Of a stretch of 64,000 bases of DNA, positions 44,110 through 52,158 are shown piece by piece. The stretch spans positions 1 to 64,000 of the forward strand of contig NZ_JAKWBE010000035.1 in assembly GCF_022513565.1 (NCBI RefSeq), read 5' to 3'. Position numbers and translations under genes: made by a program. Position 1 is the first letter of the stretch; each line of letters begins with the position of its first letter. Below the pieces are notes generated by a model that made no database searches, was not told the origin of the DNA, and saw nothing but the letters and a program-made list of their open reading frames with translations. This DNA comes from Streptomyces gilvus (GTDB taxonomy: Bacteria; Actinomycetota; Actinomycetes; Streptomycetales; Streptomycetaceae).

Positions 44110-45286
44110 CGTTGAGCTCGTGCTCGCTCCACGCCCGGTCCCTGAGGTCCGCTGACAGCAGCGTCTCCACCGTCGTGCGGGCCAGGGCCTCCGTCGCCGC
44201 GAGCATCACCCGGCGACCACGCTCGGAGGAGGCCGCGGTGGCGAACTCGGGAGTGTGATCGGAGCCCTCCGACGTCATGATCGCCACGAAGGGATGGATG
44301 GCGGGCACGCGGCCGCTGACGTTGCCGATGTCGGAGGAGCCCAGGAACACCCCGGGTTCGGGCGGGGTGAGCTCGATGCCCGCGTGGGCCAGATGATGGG
44401 CGAAGCGGGCGGACAGCACACGGCTGTCGCGGAAGTGCTCGTAGCGGGGTGTGGCGCGTTCGACCGTCACGGTCGTGTCCGTCGCCCGGGCGACGCCGTG
44501 GGCGCAGGTCAGCAGCTCGCCGGCGAGGTTCTCCAGGCCGACGGTGGTCGACGCGCGCAGGCCGAAGAGGCCTTCGGCGTACTCGGGGACGATGTTCGTC
44601 GCCCGCCCGCCGTCGGTGACGATGCCCTGGATGTGCGAGCCGGCCGGCAGCCGCCGCTCGACGACGGCGAGGGTGTTGAACAGCTGGATGAGGGCGGCCA
44701 GCGCGTCGATGCCCTCGGTGGGGTTCCCGGTGGGGTGCGCGGCCCGGCCGTGGAAGCCGACGCGGTACTGGGTCTGCGCGGTCAGCGGCGCCCACTGCCA
44801 GTCGTGGACCCCGGGGTGGAACATGAGGGCGGCGTCGAGGTCGTCGAAGACGCCGGCGTCGGTCTCGATGACCTTCCCGCCACCACCCTCCTCCGCGGGC
44901 GTCCCCACGGCCCACACCGTCCCGGGGGCGTCGCCCAGCGCGGCCCGCGCGGCGAGGGCGGCGCCGAGTCCGGCCGCGGCGATCAGGTTGTGCCCGCAGG
45001 CGTGACCCAGGCCCGGCAGGGCGTCGTACTCGAGCAGCAGGGCCACCGCGGGACGTGCGCCGGTGCCCGCCCTGGCGGCGAAGGCGGTGGGCAGTCCGGC
45101 GAGGCCGCGTTCGACGGCGAAGCCCTCGCGTTCCAGCTCCCCGCTCAGCAGCTCGGCCGCGTGGTGTTCCGCGAACGAGTATTCGGGGTCGGCGTGCAGC
45201 GCCAGCGCCGTCTGCCACAGTCGCTCCGCCCGGACGGCCACCTCGCCGCACACCCTCCCGAGCACCTCGTCGACGGCATAGGACAC
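44093..45286 (-). CDS. M20-family amidohydrolase (AbgB-like)
   Basis: 397 residues from GTG 45286, preceded by GGGGAGG; an upstream ATG at 45352 is less likely. The metal site uses LGHACGHNLIAAAGLG, GTPAEEGGGGK and HPGVHDWQW; the dimerisation part holds HGRAAHPTGNPTEGIDAL, and a last ligand lies in SEGSDHTPEF. The family includes p-aminobenzoyl-glutamate and N-acyl-amino-acid hydrolases. The natural substrate is unknown. Confidence 0.87.
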   Translation of the reverse strand: MSYAVDEVLGRVCGEVAVRAERLWQTALALHADPEYSFAEHHAAELLSGELEREGFAVERGLAGLPTAFAARAGTGARPAVALLLEYDALPGLGHACGHNLIAAAGLGAALAARAALGDAPGTVWAVGTPAEEGGGGKVIETDAGVFDDLDAALMFHPGVHDWQWAPLTAQTQYRVGFHGRAAHPTGNPTEGIDALAALIQLFNTLAVVERRLPAGSHIQGIVTDGGRATNIVPEYAEGLFGLRASTTVGLENLAGELLTCAHGVARATDTTVTVERATPRYEHFRDSRVLSARFAHHLAHAGIELTPPEPGVFLGSSDIGNVSGRVPAIHPFVAIMTSEGSDHTPEFATAASSERGRRVMLAATEALARTTVETLLSADLRDRAWSEHELNVSVRA

Positions 45287-45465
45287 CTCGGCCTCCCCGG
45301 TCGGTCTTGTCGGCGTTACGGAGGCGGGTTCCAACGAACACGGGTCGTACACCCCGGGGGGGGGCCACGGAGGGGCGGGGCGTTAGCGGGGCGAAGGTCA
45401 GGGCACTCGGGATGCGTGGCGGATCCGGACGGGGAGACGCCGCTTCCTGGCTGGAGGTGAGGAGC

Positions 45466-46032
45466 ATGGGACACGGTGGGAACGTCATCGACGAGCTGAT
45501 GACCGATCACCGAGAGGTCGAGGAGATCTTCGGCCGGATCGAGGCGCTGTCGCCCGGCGACAAGAACCGCAAGGTGTACGCGGACCAGGCCACGATGGAA
45601 CTGGTGCGGCACTCGGTCGCCGAGGAGGCCTATCTCTACCCGGCCGTGCGTGAGCACGTCGCCGGCGGGGACGCCCTCGCGGACAGGGAACTCGAGGACT
45701 ACGCCAAGGCAGAGCAGATCATGAAGGATCTGGAGAGCTGCGAGGCGGACCACATGGAGTTCGACCGGCTCATCGGCCTGCTGATGACGGAGATCCGCTC
45801 GCACATCGCGGACGAGGAGGAGAACCTCTTCCCCCGGCTGCGTGCGGCGTGTCCCCCGGAGGCGCTGGACAAGCTGGGCGACAAGGTGCGTATGGCGAAG
45901 AAGACGGCGCCGACCCGGCCGCACCCCTCCGCGCCGGACAAGCCTCCGGCCAACAAGATGCTGGCGCCCGGCGCCGGTCTGGTCGACCGGCTGCGGGACG
46001 CGCTCAGCGGCCGCGGCAAGATGGACGACTGA
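45466..46032 (+). CDS. Hemerythrin-like (HHE) cation-binding protein
   Basis: 188 residues, with GAGGAG before ATG 45466. The di-iron ligands occur in MTDHREVEEIFGRI, LVRHSVAEEAYLYPAVREHV, CEADHMEFDRL and HIADEEENLFPRL. A disordered basic C-terminus (PTRPHPSAPDKPPANKM) follows. It may bind O2, NO or store iron under oxidative stress. Confidence 0.9.
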   Translation: MGHGGNVIDELMTDHREVEEIFGRIEALSPGDKNRKVYADQATMELVRHSVAEEAYLYPAVREHVAGGDALADRELEDYAKAEQIMKDLESCEADHMEFDRLIGLLMTEIRSHIADEEENLFPRLRAACPPEALDKLGDKVRMAKKTAPTRPHPSAPDKPPANKMLAPGAGLVDRLRDALSGRGKMDD

Positions 46033-46056
46033 CCCGAGCCGGCAGCCTCGTACACA

Positions 46057-46086
46057 GGAGCCCGTCGCCCTCTGGCGGCGGGCTCC
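46057..46086 (+). terminator. Terminator hairpin after the hemerythrin gene
   Basis: GGAGCCCGTCGCC (46057-46069) pairs with GGCGGCGGGCTCC (46074-46086) with one G-U pair and a four-base loop. Confidence 0.75.
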
Positions 46087-46326
46087 CGCACGTCTCCGCC
46101 AGCGCTTCTGTGAGCAACGGCACTCAAGGCCTCAAGTCCCCTGCGCCCCACCGGACTTGATCGACACCGCTCGCCAGGGGCGACGCCTTCCGCACCGACC
46201 CGCTCATCTCTTCTGCCACCATGGTCCGCGCCGTATCCCGGCTCCATGGAGACCCGTGCAGCGCAGCAAGGTACTCCCTCGTCGTCCGTTCGCTGAGTCG
46301 TCCGACTCGTCTTCGAGTACCGCACT

Positions 46327-47622
46327 GTGTCTTCCTCCCTCGCTCCTTCGCGCTCGCCCTGGCGCTCGCTCCGCTACCGCAGCATGCGCTGGTGGTCCGT
46401 CGCCAACTTCGTGTCCAACGCCGGTACGTGGATGCAGCTGACCGTGCAGAACCTGCTGGTGCTGCAGATCACCGGGTCCGCCGCCGCGACCGGTCTGTCC
46501 ATGTCCGTGCAGGCCGCGCCCGCCCTGCTGATGAGCCTGCTGGGCGGGGCGGCGGTGGACCGGTGGCCGCGGAAGCTGACGGCCGCCGTCAGCCAGGCCC
46601 TGCTCGGTGCCGTCGCCTTCGTGATGGCGGTACTGGTTGCCCTGGACCGGCTCGACATGACGGTGCTGATGGCGCTGGCCGCGGTGACCGGCGTCGTCGC
46701 CACGGTCGACGGGCCCGCCTGCGCCCTGCTGGGCAACGATCTCGTGCCGGCCGAGGACGTTCCCTCCGCCATCGGGGTGGGCGCTCTCGTGCACAGCGCG
46801 GGCCGGCTGGTGGGCGCCGCCCTGGCGGGGGTCGCCGTCGGCTTCCTCGGTACGGCCTCCGCCTACGCGGCCAACGGGCTGTCGTTCCTGTTCGTCGCCT
46901 CGGTGATCCCCTTCCTGCGTCCCGTGCGCGGGACCGACCGTGTCGTCGAGGCGGCTACGGGTGAGCCTGCCGGGATGACGGTCCGGGAGGGACTGGGCTA
47001 CTTCGCCCGGCGCCCGAGGCTGGTCGCGCTGGCCGGTGTCACGGCCGTCAGCGCGGTCTTCGGCCGCAACTACGGGCTGACGCTGGCGGTGCTGGTCACC
47101 GGGCCGCTCGCGGGTGGGGCCGGGGCGTTCGGCACGGTGTCCACGGTGCTCGCCGTGGGCGGCATCGTGGGGGCCGTGCTCGGTGGGCGGCTGCGCCGGC
47201 CGTCGGTGCGGCTGGTGGGCGTGCTGGCCGCCGCCGGGGGGCTGCTGCAAGTGGCCGCAGGTCTGTCGCCGTCGCTCGGGATGCTCATGGTGCTGGTGCT
47301 GCCGATGGCCGTGGTGGAGTCCGTCTCCGACACCGCGGGCACCGCCGTACTGCAGACGGACCCGCCCGCCCATCTGCGCGGCCGCGTGCTGGGCGTGTGG
47401 GGCAGCATCGGCACGGTGTGGAGCCTGGGCGGACCGCCCGCCCTGGGCCTGCTGATGGAACTGGCCGGTGTCCGCGGCGCCCTGATCGCCGGAGGCCTGC
47501 TCATCACCGGCACCATCGCTTCCGGCCTCCTGCTGCGCACACGCCGGGTTCAGCAGCCGGTGATGGTGCGCGAGGAAGAGGGCGACGTCACCGACCGGGA
47601 CACCCTGAGCACGGCCGCCTGA
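46327..47622 (+). CDS. MFS exporter (EntS/MFS_3-like)
   Basis: 431 residues from GTG 46327. Twelve membrane segments are visible, with WWSVANFVSNAGTWMQLTVQ, the loop LGGAAVDRWPRKLTAAVSQA, a second-half loop GAVLGGRLRRPSVRLVGVL and LVPAEDVPSAIGVGALVHSA, matching the enterobactin-exporter-like MFS_3 family. Siderophore or drug export is possible; no biosynthetic genes are nearby. An ORF-free leader of about 290 bases precedes it. Confidence 0.87.
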   Translation: MSSSLAPSRSPWRSLRYRSMRWWSVANFVSNAGTWMQLTVQNLLVLQITGSAAATGLSMSVQAAPALLMSLLGGAAVDRWPRKLTAAVSQALLGAVAFVMAVLVALDRLDMTVLMALAAVTGVVATVDGPACALLGNDLVPAEDVPSAIGVGALVHSAGRLVGAALAGVAVGFLGTASAYAANGLSFLFVASVIPFLRPVRGTDRVVEAATGEPAGMTVREGLGYFARRPRLVALAGVTAVSAVFGRNYGLTLAVLVTGPLAGGAGAFGTVSTVLAVGGIVGAVLGGRLRRPSVRLVGVLAAAGGLLQVAAGLSPSLGMLMVLVLPMAVVESVSDTAGTAVLQTDPPAHLRGRVLGVWGSIGTVWSLGGPPALGLLMELAGVRGALIAGGLLITGTIASGLLLRTRRVQQPVMVREEEGDVTDRDTLSTAA

Positions 47623-47684
47623 GCGAACGACGCCCGGCCACGAGGGCTGGACCCGACCTGAGCCGGCCCCGAACGCCGCCTTGC

Positions 47685-48096
47685 GGCGAACCGGCCACCC
47701 GGCTGACTTCCGCCCAGTCACCGCTGAAGCGGCGCCGGCTGCCCCTGCGGAGCTGCCACAGCAGCGAACCAGCCTCAGCAGGCCTGCAGGGAGCCCTTGC
47801 GCAGCACCGCCGGCCCGGCTGCTCTCGGCCTGCGGCCGCACGAGCGATCAGCGCGCCCCGTCCGGCCGACGCCAACCCCCCAGAACGTCAGGCGAACCGG
47901 CGGCCTGCTGACCTTGCCCCCGTCACCGCTGAAGCGACGAAGGCCTGGCCCGCCAGGACGTGGCCCTGGGCCGCCACATGGGCAAGCAGGCTCAAGGGGC
48001 CTTGCGGAGTACCGCCGGCCCGGCTGGTCTCGGCCAGTGGGCGCTCACGCGATCAGCGTCAGGGCCGGCCGGAGCCGACCCCGAGCGATGCGACAG
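47685..48096. repeat. Two diverged tandem copies of a ~205-base noncoding unit
   Basis: Copy one starts at 47685 and copy two at 47891, both with GGCGAACCGG. Shared landmarks are GTCACCGCTGAAGCG, ACCGCCGGCCCGGCTG (47806 and 48011), CTCGGCC and GCGATCAGCG, at a period of about 205-207. Between landmarks the copies differ strongly, so the duplication is old. No frame is kept across both copies, so this is not a repeated protein domain. Confidence 0.75.
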
Positions 48097-48127
48097 CGGC
48101 GTGCAGATTCAGCAGGACCGCGGGCGG

Positions 48128-48658
48128 TCAGGCGATCAGGGCCTGGTCCGGGCCGAGGCGGTTCAGGAGTTGGGCCTGGTGCAGGGCGGCCACGGGGGCG
48201 AGGAGGTCGGGGTGGCGCAGGAGGGCGGCGGCGCGGCGGTCGGCGTCGTCGGGGGCGAGCAGGCGGCGGAACTCGACGGGCGTACCGGTCGTGTGGCTGC
48301 CCGTGGCGATGGCGGCCACCGCCGCCGCGGCCAGGTCGGGGTCGCTCAGCAGGGCGGCCGCCCAGCTCGCCACGACCTCGTCGACCCAGGTGCGCCAGGC
48401 GTGGGCGTCCTCGTCGTCCGGGTCGTCGGCGGGCTCCGCGCCGGTCATCCAGTCCAGCCGGGCCGATCCGCCGGGGCCCGCCATGCCGACGAGCGCGGCG
48501 TCCATCGGGGTCGGGTAGCGCAGCCATGCCGCGACCGTCACGGCCTGGCGTGCCTGCACCTCGCACAGGACCGAGGCCAGCGCGCCGCCGCCGGAGGGAT
48601 AGGCGCGGGTCAGCCACTGAGCGGTCGCCGCGATGAGCGGGGAGAGATCTGTGAGCAC
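48128..48658 (-). CDS. Conserved-looking hypothetical protein
   Basis: 176 residues from GTG 48658 (possibly leaderless; an ATG at 48766 would extend it). It is alanine-rich and helical: LIAATAQWLTRAYPSGGGAL, WRTWVDEVVASWAAALLSDP, AALHQAQLLNRLGPDQAL. I recognise no domain. Codon usage and length support a real gene. Confidence 0.6.
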   Translation of the reverse strand: MLTDLSPLIAATAQWLTRAYPSGGGALASVLCEVQARQAVTVAAWLRYPTPMDAALVGMAGPGGSARLDWMTGAEPADDPDDEDAHAWRTWVDEVVASWAAALLSDPDLAAAAVAAIATGSHTTGTPVEFRRLLAPDDADRRAAALLRHPDLLAPVAALHQAQLLNRLGPDQALIA

Positions 48659-48826
48659 TGCGGGGCCGTCCGTACTGCGGGGTGTGACAGGGATGCGAAA
48701 AACGGTAGCTGGCGGCCGCGGCCGGGAACATGCCTTAGACCGGTCACAGGGCGTGGCATCGACCACATGAGCGCGGGAACCCGTGCGGTCTCCGTGTCCA
48801 TGTCCTCACCGTTCTTGGAGACAGTC

Positions 48827-49360
48827 ATGAGTGTCCTGCGACTGGTCGGCCGCCCCATGCTCGCCTCGATGTTCGTGGCCGGCGGCCTGAACTCCCTGCG
48901 CGCCCCGGAGAAGGTCGCGCCCGCTGCCGAGCCCGTCGTCCAGCCGATCACGGAACGCGTCGACGTCCTGCCGGACCACACCGAACAGGCCGTACGGCTC
49001 AGCGGTGCCGTACAGGTGGCCGCGGGCCTGCTGCTGGGCACCGGGCGGCTGCCGCGACTGGCCGCGCTGGCCATCGCGGGCACGCTGGTGCCCACCACGC
49101 TGGCCGGGCACCGCTTCTGGGAGGCGGAGGATCCCGACGAGCGCGCCCAGCAGCGCATCCACTTCCTGAAGAACCTCTCGATGCTGGGCGGACTGCTGAT
49201 CGCGGCCGACGACACCGCCGGGTCCCCTTCGCTGGTGTGGCGTGGCCGGCACGCCGCCCATGACCTGCGGCGGGAGGCCCATCTGGTGCGGCGCTCGGTG
49301 CGGGCGACGGCGCGTCCGGCGGTGGCGGCCGGCGGGGTCAGGGCGAAGCTGGCGCGCTGA
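48827..49360 (+). CDS. DoxX-family membrane protein
   Basis: 177 residues, with TTGGAG before ATG 48827. It begins RLVGRPMLASMFVAGGLNSL, then GAVQVAAGLLLGTGRLPRLA, ALAIAGTLVPTTLAGHRFWE and HFLKNLSMLGGLLIAADD, the four-helix DoxX pattern. In mycobacteria DoxX works with SodA and a thiosulfate sulfurtransferase in redox defence; those partners are not adjacent here. Confidence 0.9.
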   Translation: MSVLRLVGRPMLASMFVAGGLNSLRAPEKVAPAAEPVVQPITERVDVLPDHTEQAVRLSGAVQVAAGLLLGTGRLPRLAALAIAGTLVPTTLAGHRFWEAEDPDERAQQRIHFLKNLSMLGGLLIAADDTAGSPSLVWRGRHAAHDLRREAHLVRRSVRATARPAVAAGGVRAKLAR

Positions 49361-49365
49361 TCACC

Positions 49366-49659
49366 TCACGCGGCGGTCAGGAAGCGGTCGAGGGCGGTGG
49401 TGAGTGCGGCGGGCCGCTCGACGGGGAGTTCGTGGCCGGCGTCGATGATGCGGACCACCGCGTCCGGGTAGGCCTTGGCCATGCACAGCATCTGCCGCAC
49501 TGGCAGCTGGATGTCGTGGAAGCCGTGGATCATCTGGTGGTCCCGGCGGTGCCGGTTCGCCGTCCAGCCGTGCACGAGGACCAGGGGCGTGGGTCCGCCG
49601 TCGCGGGGGCCCTTGTCGTCGTAGGTCAGGGTCGCGCCGTCGACGTCGAGCTGCGGCAT
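49366..49659 (-). pseudogene. Alpha/beta-hydrolase reduced to its two ends
   Basis: 97 codons, with GGAGG before ATG 49659. The first part MPQLDVDGATLTYDDKGP and LVLVHGWTANRHRRDHQM is the N-terminus with the oxyanion HGW. It continues directly into IHGFHDIQLPVRQML and IDAGHELPVERPAALTTALD, the end of the fold with the catalytic His. The nucleophile elbow GxSxG and about 170 residues between are missing. The frame is intact across the junction, so a short inactive peptide could be made. Confidence 0.65.
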
Positions 49660-49745
49660 GGTCGCCTCCTGGATGCACACCGGTTACTGGCGAGTAGGGC
49701 AGCGGGGGGCGGGCCCGCCGTCACAGGGTCCGCGGACGTCGAAAA

Positions 49746-49776
49746 GCCCGGCACCGTGGCGTGCGCGGTGCCGGGC
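49746..49776 (-). terminator. Terminator of the small hypothetical gene
   Basis: GCCCGGCACCG (49746-49756) pairs perfectly with CGGTGCCGGGC (49766-49776), 18 bases beyond the stop of the minus-strand gene at 49794, and is followed on the minus strand by TTTTC. Confidence 0.75.
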
Positions 49777-49793
49777 CCCGGCGTGAGCGGTAC

Positions 49794-50030
49794 TCAGCCG
49801 CCGTTGAGACGTGTCCGCAGGAGGTCCTTGCCCAGTTCCGCGCCCTTGCGGCTGTCCGCCTGGGCCTTGCGGAACAGGTCCGCGACCTCGGAGTCCTTCT
49901 CGCGCTCCGCGTCCTGGATGTAGGACTCCAGGCGCAGGGCGTTGTTCAGACACGCCTCGACGTACCAGATGAGGTTGTAGTCCTTGTCCGGCGTACCGGT
50001 CACGCCGCCGGTCTCCGTGCTGCTGGTCAT
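49794..50030 (-). CDS. Small conserved-type hypothetical protein
   Basis: 78 residues, with GGAGGAGG before ATG 50030. It is helical and charged: DYNLIWYVEACLNNALRLES, YIQDAEREKDSEVADLFRKA, QADSRKGAELGKDLLRTRL. It resembles small soluble streptomycete proteins of unknown function and has its own terminator. A helical bundle or coiled coil is likely. Confidence 0.75.
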   Translation of the reverse strand: MTSSTETGGVTGTPDKDYNLIWYVEACLNNALRLESYIQDAEREKDSEVADLFRKAQADSRKGAELGKDLLRTRLNGG

Positions 50031-50092
50031 GCGGGCCTCCTCCAGCGGTTGTCGTTCCGGAGTCGTCCGAGTACCCGTCTCAGGCTGGGCAA

Positions 50093-50533
50093 TCAGCCGA
50101 CGTCCCAGAGGAAGCGGTGGGTGTGGATGCCGAAGTAGGGGAACGACTGGATCCGCTCGACCCCGTCGATCGGCCGTACGACGTCGTTGACGAAGTCGAG
50201 GAGTTCGCGCGGGCCGGGCGCGACCACCTCGGCGAAGAGGTCGAAGCCGCCGGAGGTCAGCACCGAGTACACGACCTCCGGGTGCCGGGCCAGTTCGTCG
50301 GCGACGGCGCGCACGTCGCCGTCGACGGTGATGCCGAGCAGCGCCATGGCCTGGCCGCCCATGGCCATCGGATCGGTGACGCCGACGACCTGGACGGCCC
50401 TGGAGTCCAGCAGCCGCTGCAGACGCTGGCGGGCCGCCGAGGCGGACAGGCCGACCTTGGGGCCGAGGTCGGCGTAGGCGATGCGGCCGTCGGTCTGCAG
50501 TTCGCGCAGGATGGCCCGGTCGATCTCGTCCAC
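50093..50533 (-). CDS. Lrp/AsnC-family regulator
   Basis: 146 residues. The HTH is IDRAILRELQTDGRIAYADL, GPKVGLSASAARQRLQRLLD and the RAM effector domain follows (VDGDVRAVADELARHPEVVY). It is 13 bases downstream of the aminotransferase gene, so both are in one transcript and the regulator probably responds to the aminotransferase's substrate or product. A paired repeat at 51987-52017 upstream of the operon is a candidate binding site. Confidence 0.9.
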   Translation of the reverse strand: MDEIDRAILRELQTDGRIAYADLGPKVGLSASAARQRLQRLLDSRAVQVVGVTDPMAMGGQAMALLGITVDGDVRAVADELARHPEVVYSVLTSGGFDLFAEVVAPGPRELLDFVNDVVRPIDGVERIQSFPYFGIHTHRFLWDVG

Positions 50534-50546
50534 GGATTCCCCCGGT

Positions 50547-51896
50547 TCAGGCGGTCAGTTCGGACAGGGCGGCGGCGAAGACCTCGGTGTGCAGGTCGAC
50601 GTCCTGCTCGGTGGTGTCCGGGCACATGAGGGCCATGTTGTGGAACGGGGTCAGCAGGATGCCCCGGTTGGCCAGGTACAGGTGCAGGAAGTCCTCCAGC
50701 TCGGTGTCGGCGGCCGCCGCCGACTCGGTGCCGGTGCGCGGGGCCGGGGAGGCGAAGCGGTATTCGGTGCGGGCGCCCAGGCGGCTGACGGACCACGGCA
50801 GGGCGTGGGCGTCGATGCCCGCGCGGACGCCGGCCTCGAAGCGCTCCGACAGCTTGGCCATGTGGGCGAACGCCTCGTCGGTCAGGACGTGTTCGAGGGT
50901 GGCGCGCATGGCGGCGACCGAGAGGGCGTTGCCGGCGAGGGTGCCGCCGACGCCGCCCATGTCGACCAGATCGAGGTCGGCGCGGTCCAGGAGCCGGTCG
51001 GCGAGTTCGGCGGACAGGCCGTAGGCGCCGGCCGGGATGCCGCCGCCGATCGCCTTGCCGATGGTGAGCAGGTCGGGCTCCAGGTCCCAGGCGGCGGTGC
51101 AGCCGCCGGGGCCGGCCGAGAAGGTGTGGGTCTCGTCGTTGATGAGCAGGGTGCCGTGACGGCGGGTCAGCTCGCGGACGCCCTCCAGGTAGCCGGGCTC
51201 GGGCAGCACGATGCCGATGTTGGTGAGCGCGGGTTCCATCAGCACGGCGGCCACGTCACCGTGGGCGAGTTCGCGCTCCAGTTGGTCCAGGTCGTTGAAC
51301 TCGGCGACCCGGCTGGTCAGCGTCACGTCGCAGGGGGCGCCGACGTTGCCGGGCCGGGCCATTCCCCCGCCGTCCGGGCCGACCACGATGAGCGACTCGT
51401 CCACGCTGCCGTGGTAGCTGTAGCTGTTGAACAGGATCTTCGAGCGGCCGGTGACGGCCCGCGCGAGCCGGATCGCCCACCGGTTGGCGTCCGTCGCGGT
51501 CAGCGAGAAGCTCCAGCGGGCCAGGCCGAAACGCCGGGTCAGCTCGGCGCCGACCCACTCGGCGTCCTCCGTCGGCAGCATCGCGGTGGAACCGCCCAGC
51601 TCGGTGAAGCGCCGGTCGACCGCCTCGGCCACGGCCGCCGGCGAGTGGCCGGTCATCGCTCCCGTGTCACCGAGGCAGAAGTCGACGTACTCGTGTCCGT
51701 CGATGTCCGTGACGCGGGCGCCGCGGGCGGTGGCCAGATAGCGCGGGAAAGGGCCCGCCGTCTTGTTCATCCAGGTCATCGGCACCCGGCCGAAGAGATG
51801 GTCGGCGCGGGCGTAGGCGTCCCGCGAGCGCGGGCAGCGGCGTGCGGCCTCCGAGCTCTCGCGGGCCAGCAGCTCCTGAAGCCGGGAGCGGTCCAT
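50547..51896 (-). CDS. Class III PLP aminotransferase (GSAM-like)
   Basis: 449 residues from ATG 51896 (AGAGGTGA site). The PLP lysine is Lys281 in LLTIGKAIGGGIPAG, Asp254 in LINDETHTF binds the pyridine nitrogen, and YSYHGSVDE and GGVGGTLAGNALSVAAMRAT are family motifs. It resembles glutamate-1-semialdehyde aminomutase but lies apart from haem genes and is paired with an AsnC regulator, with a PucR gene next upstream, so it more likely transfers amino groups in amine or amino-acid catabolism. Confidence 0.87.
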   Translation of the reverse strand: MDRSRLQELLARESSEAARRCPRSRDAYARADHLFGRVPMTWMNKTAGPFPRYLATARGARVTDIDGHEYVDFCLGDTGAMTGHSPAAVAEAVDRRFTELGGSTAMLPTEDAEWVGAELTRRFGLARWSFSLTATDANRWAIRLARAVTGRSKILFNSYSYHGSVDESLIVVGPDGGGMARPGNVGAPCDVTLTSRVAEFNDLDQLERELAHGDVAAVLMEPALTNIGIVLPEPGYLEGVRELTRRHGTLLINDETHTFSAGPGGCTAAWDLEPDLLTIGKAIGGGIPAGAYGLSAELADRLLDRADLDLVDMGGVGGTLAGNALSVAAMRATLEHVLTDEAFAHMAKLSERFEAGVRAGIDAHALPWSVSRLGARTEYRFASPAPRTGTESAAAADTELEDFLHLYLANRGILLTPFHNMALMCPDTTEQDVDLHTEVFAAALSELTA

Positions 51897-51986
51897 GGGT
51901 CACCTCTGTGCGTCGGTCCGGGGGGATGGCGGTCGAACAGTCGGACGGTACGACGGAAATGACAGCGACATCAATAGCTGGCGACG

Positions 51987-52017
51987 GAATCGAGCGTATC
52001 GACGATCGATTCGAGCG
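51987..52017. promoter_or_regulatory. Paired repeat upstream of the aminotransferase operon
   Basis: GAATCGAGCG (51987-51996) and GATTCGAGCG (52008-52017) are 21 bases apart, and GAATCGA (51987-51993) is also the exact inverse of TCGATTC (52006-52012). Two-turn spacing suits a PucR or AsnC dimer. The element lies about 95-120 bases before the start codon. Confidence 0.45.
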
Positions 52018-52050
52018 TTTCCTGGCGTGAGGGCGCCAGGGAGAAGAAAA

Positions 52051-52085
52051 GGGGCCCGACCGGTCCCCCGCTCCGGTCGCGCCCC
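52051..52085 (-). terminator. Rho-independent terminator of the PucR gene
   Basis: On the minus strand GGGGCGCGACCGG pairs with CCGGTCGGGCCCC with one mismatch around nine bases, followed directly by TTTTCTTCTC. A U-rich tail is rare in this window, making this one of its best terminators. Confidence 0.85.
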
Positions 52086-52158
52086 TGAGGAGATCGAAGT
52101 TACGTGCCTGGCGACGGGTTCGGTACCGCGTCGATGCCCGCTGTCGTGGCCGAAGGAC

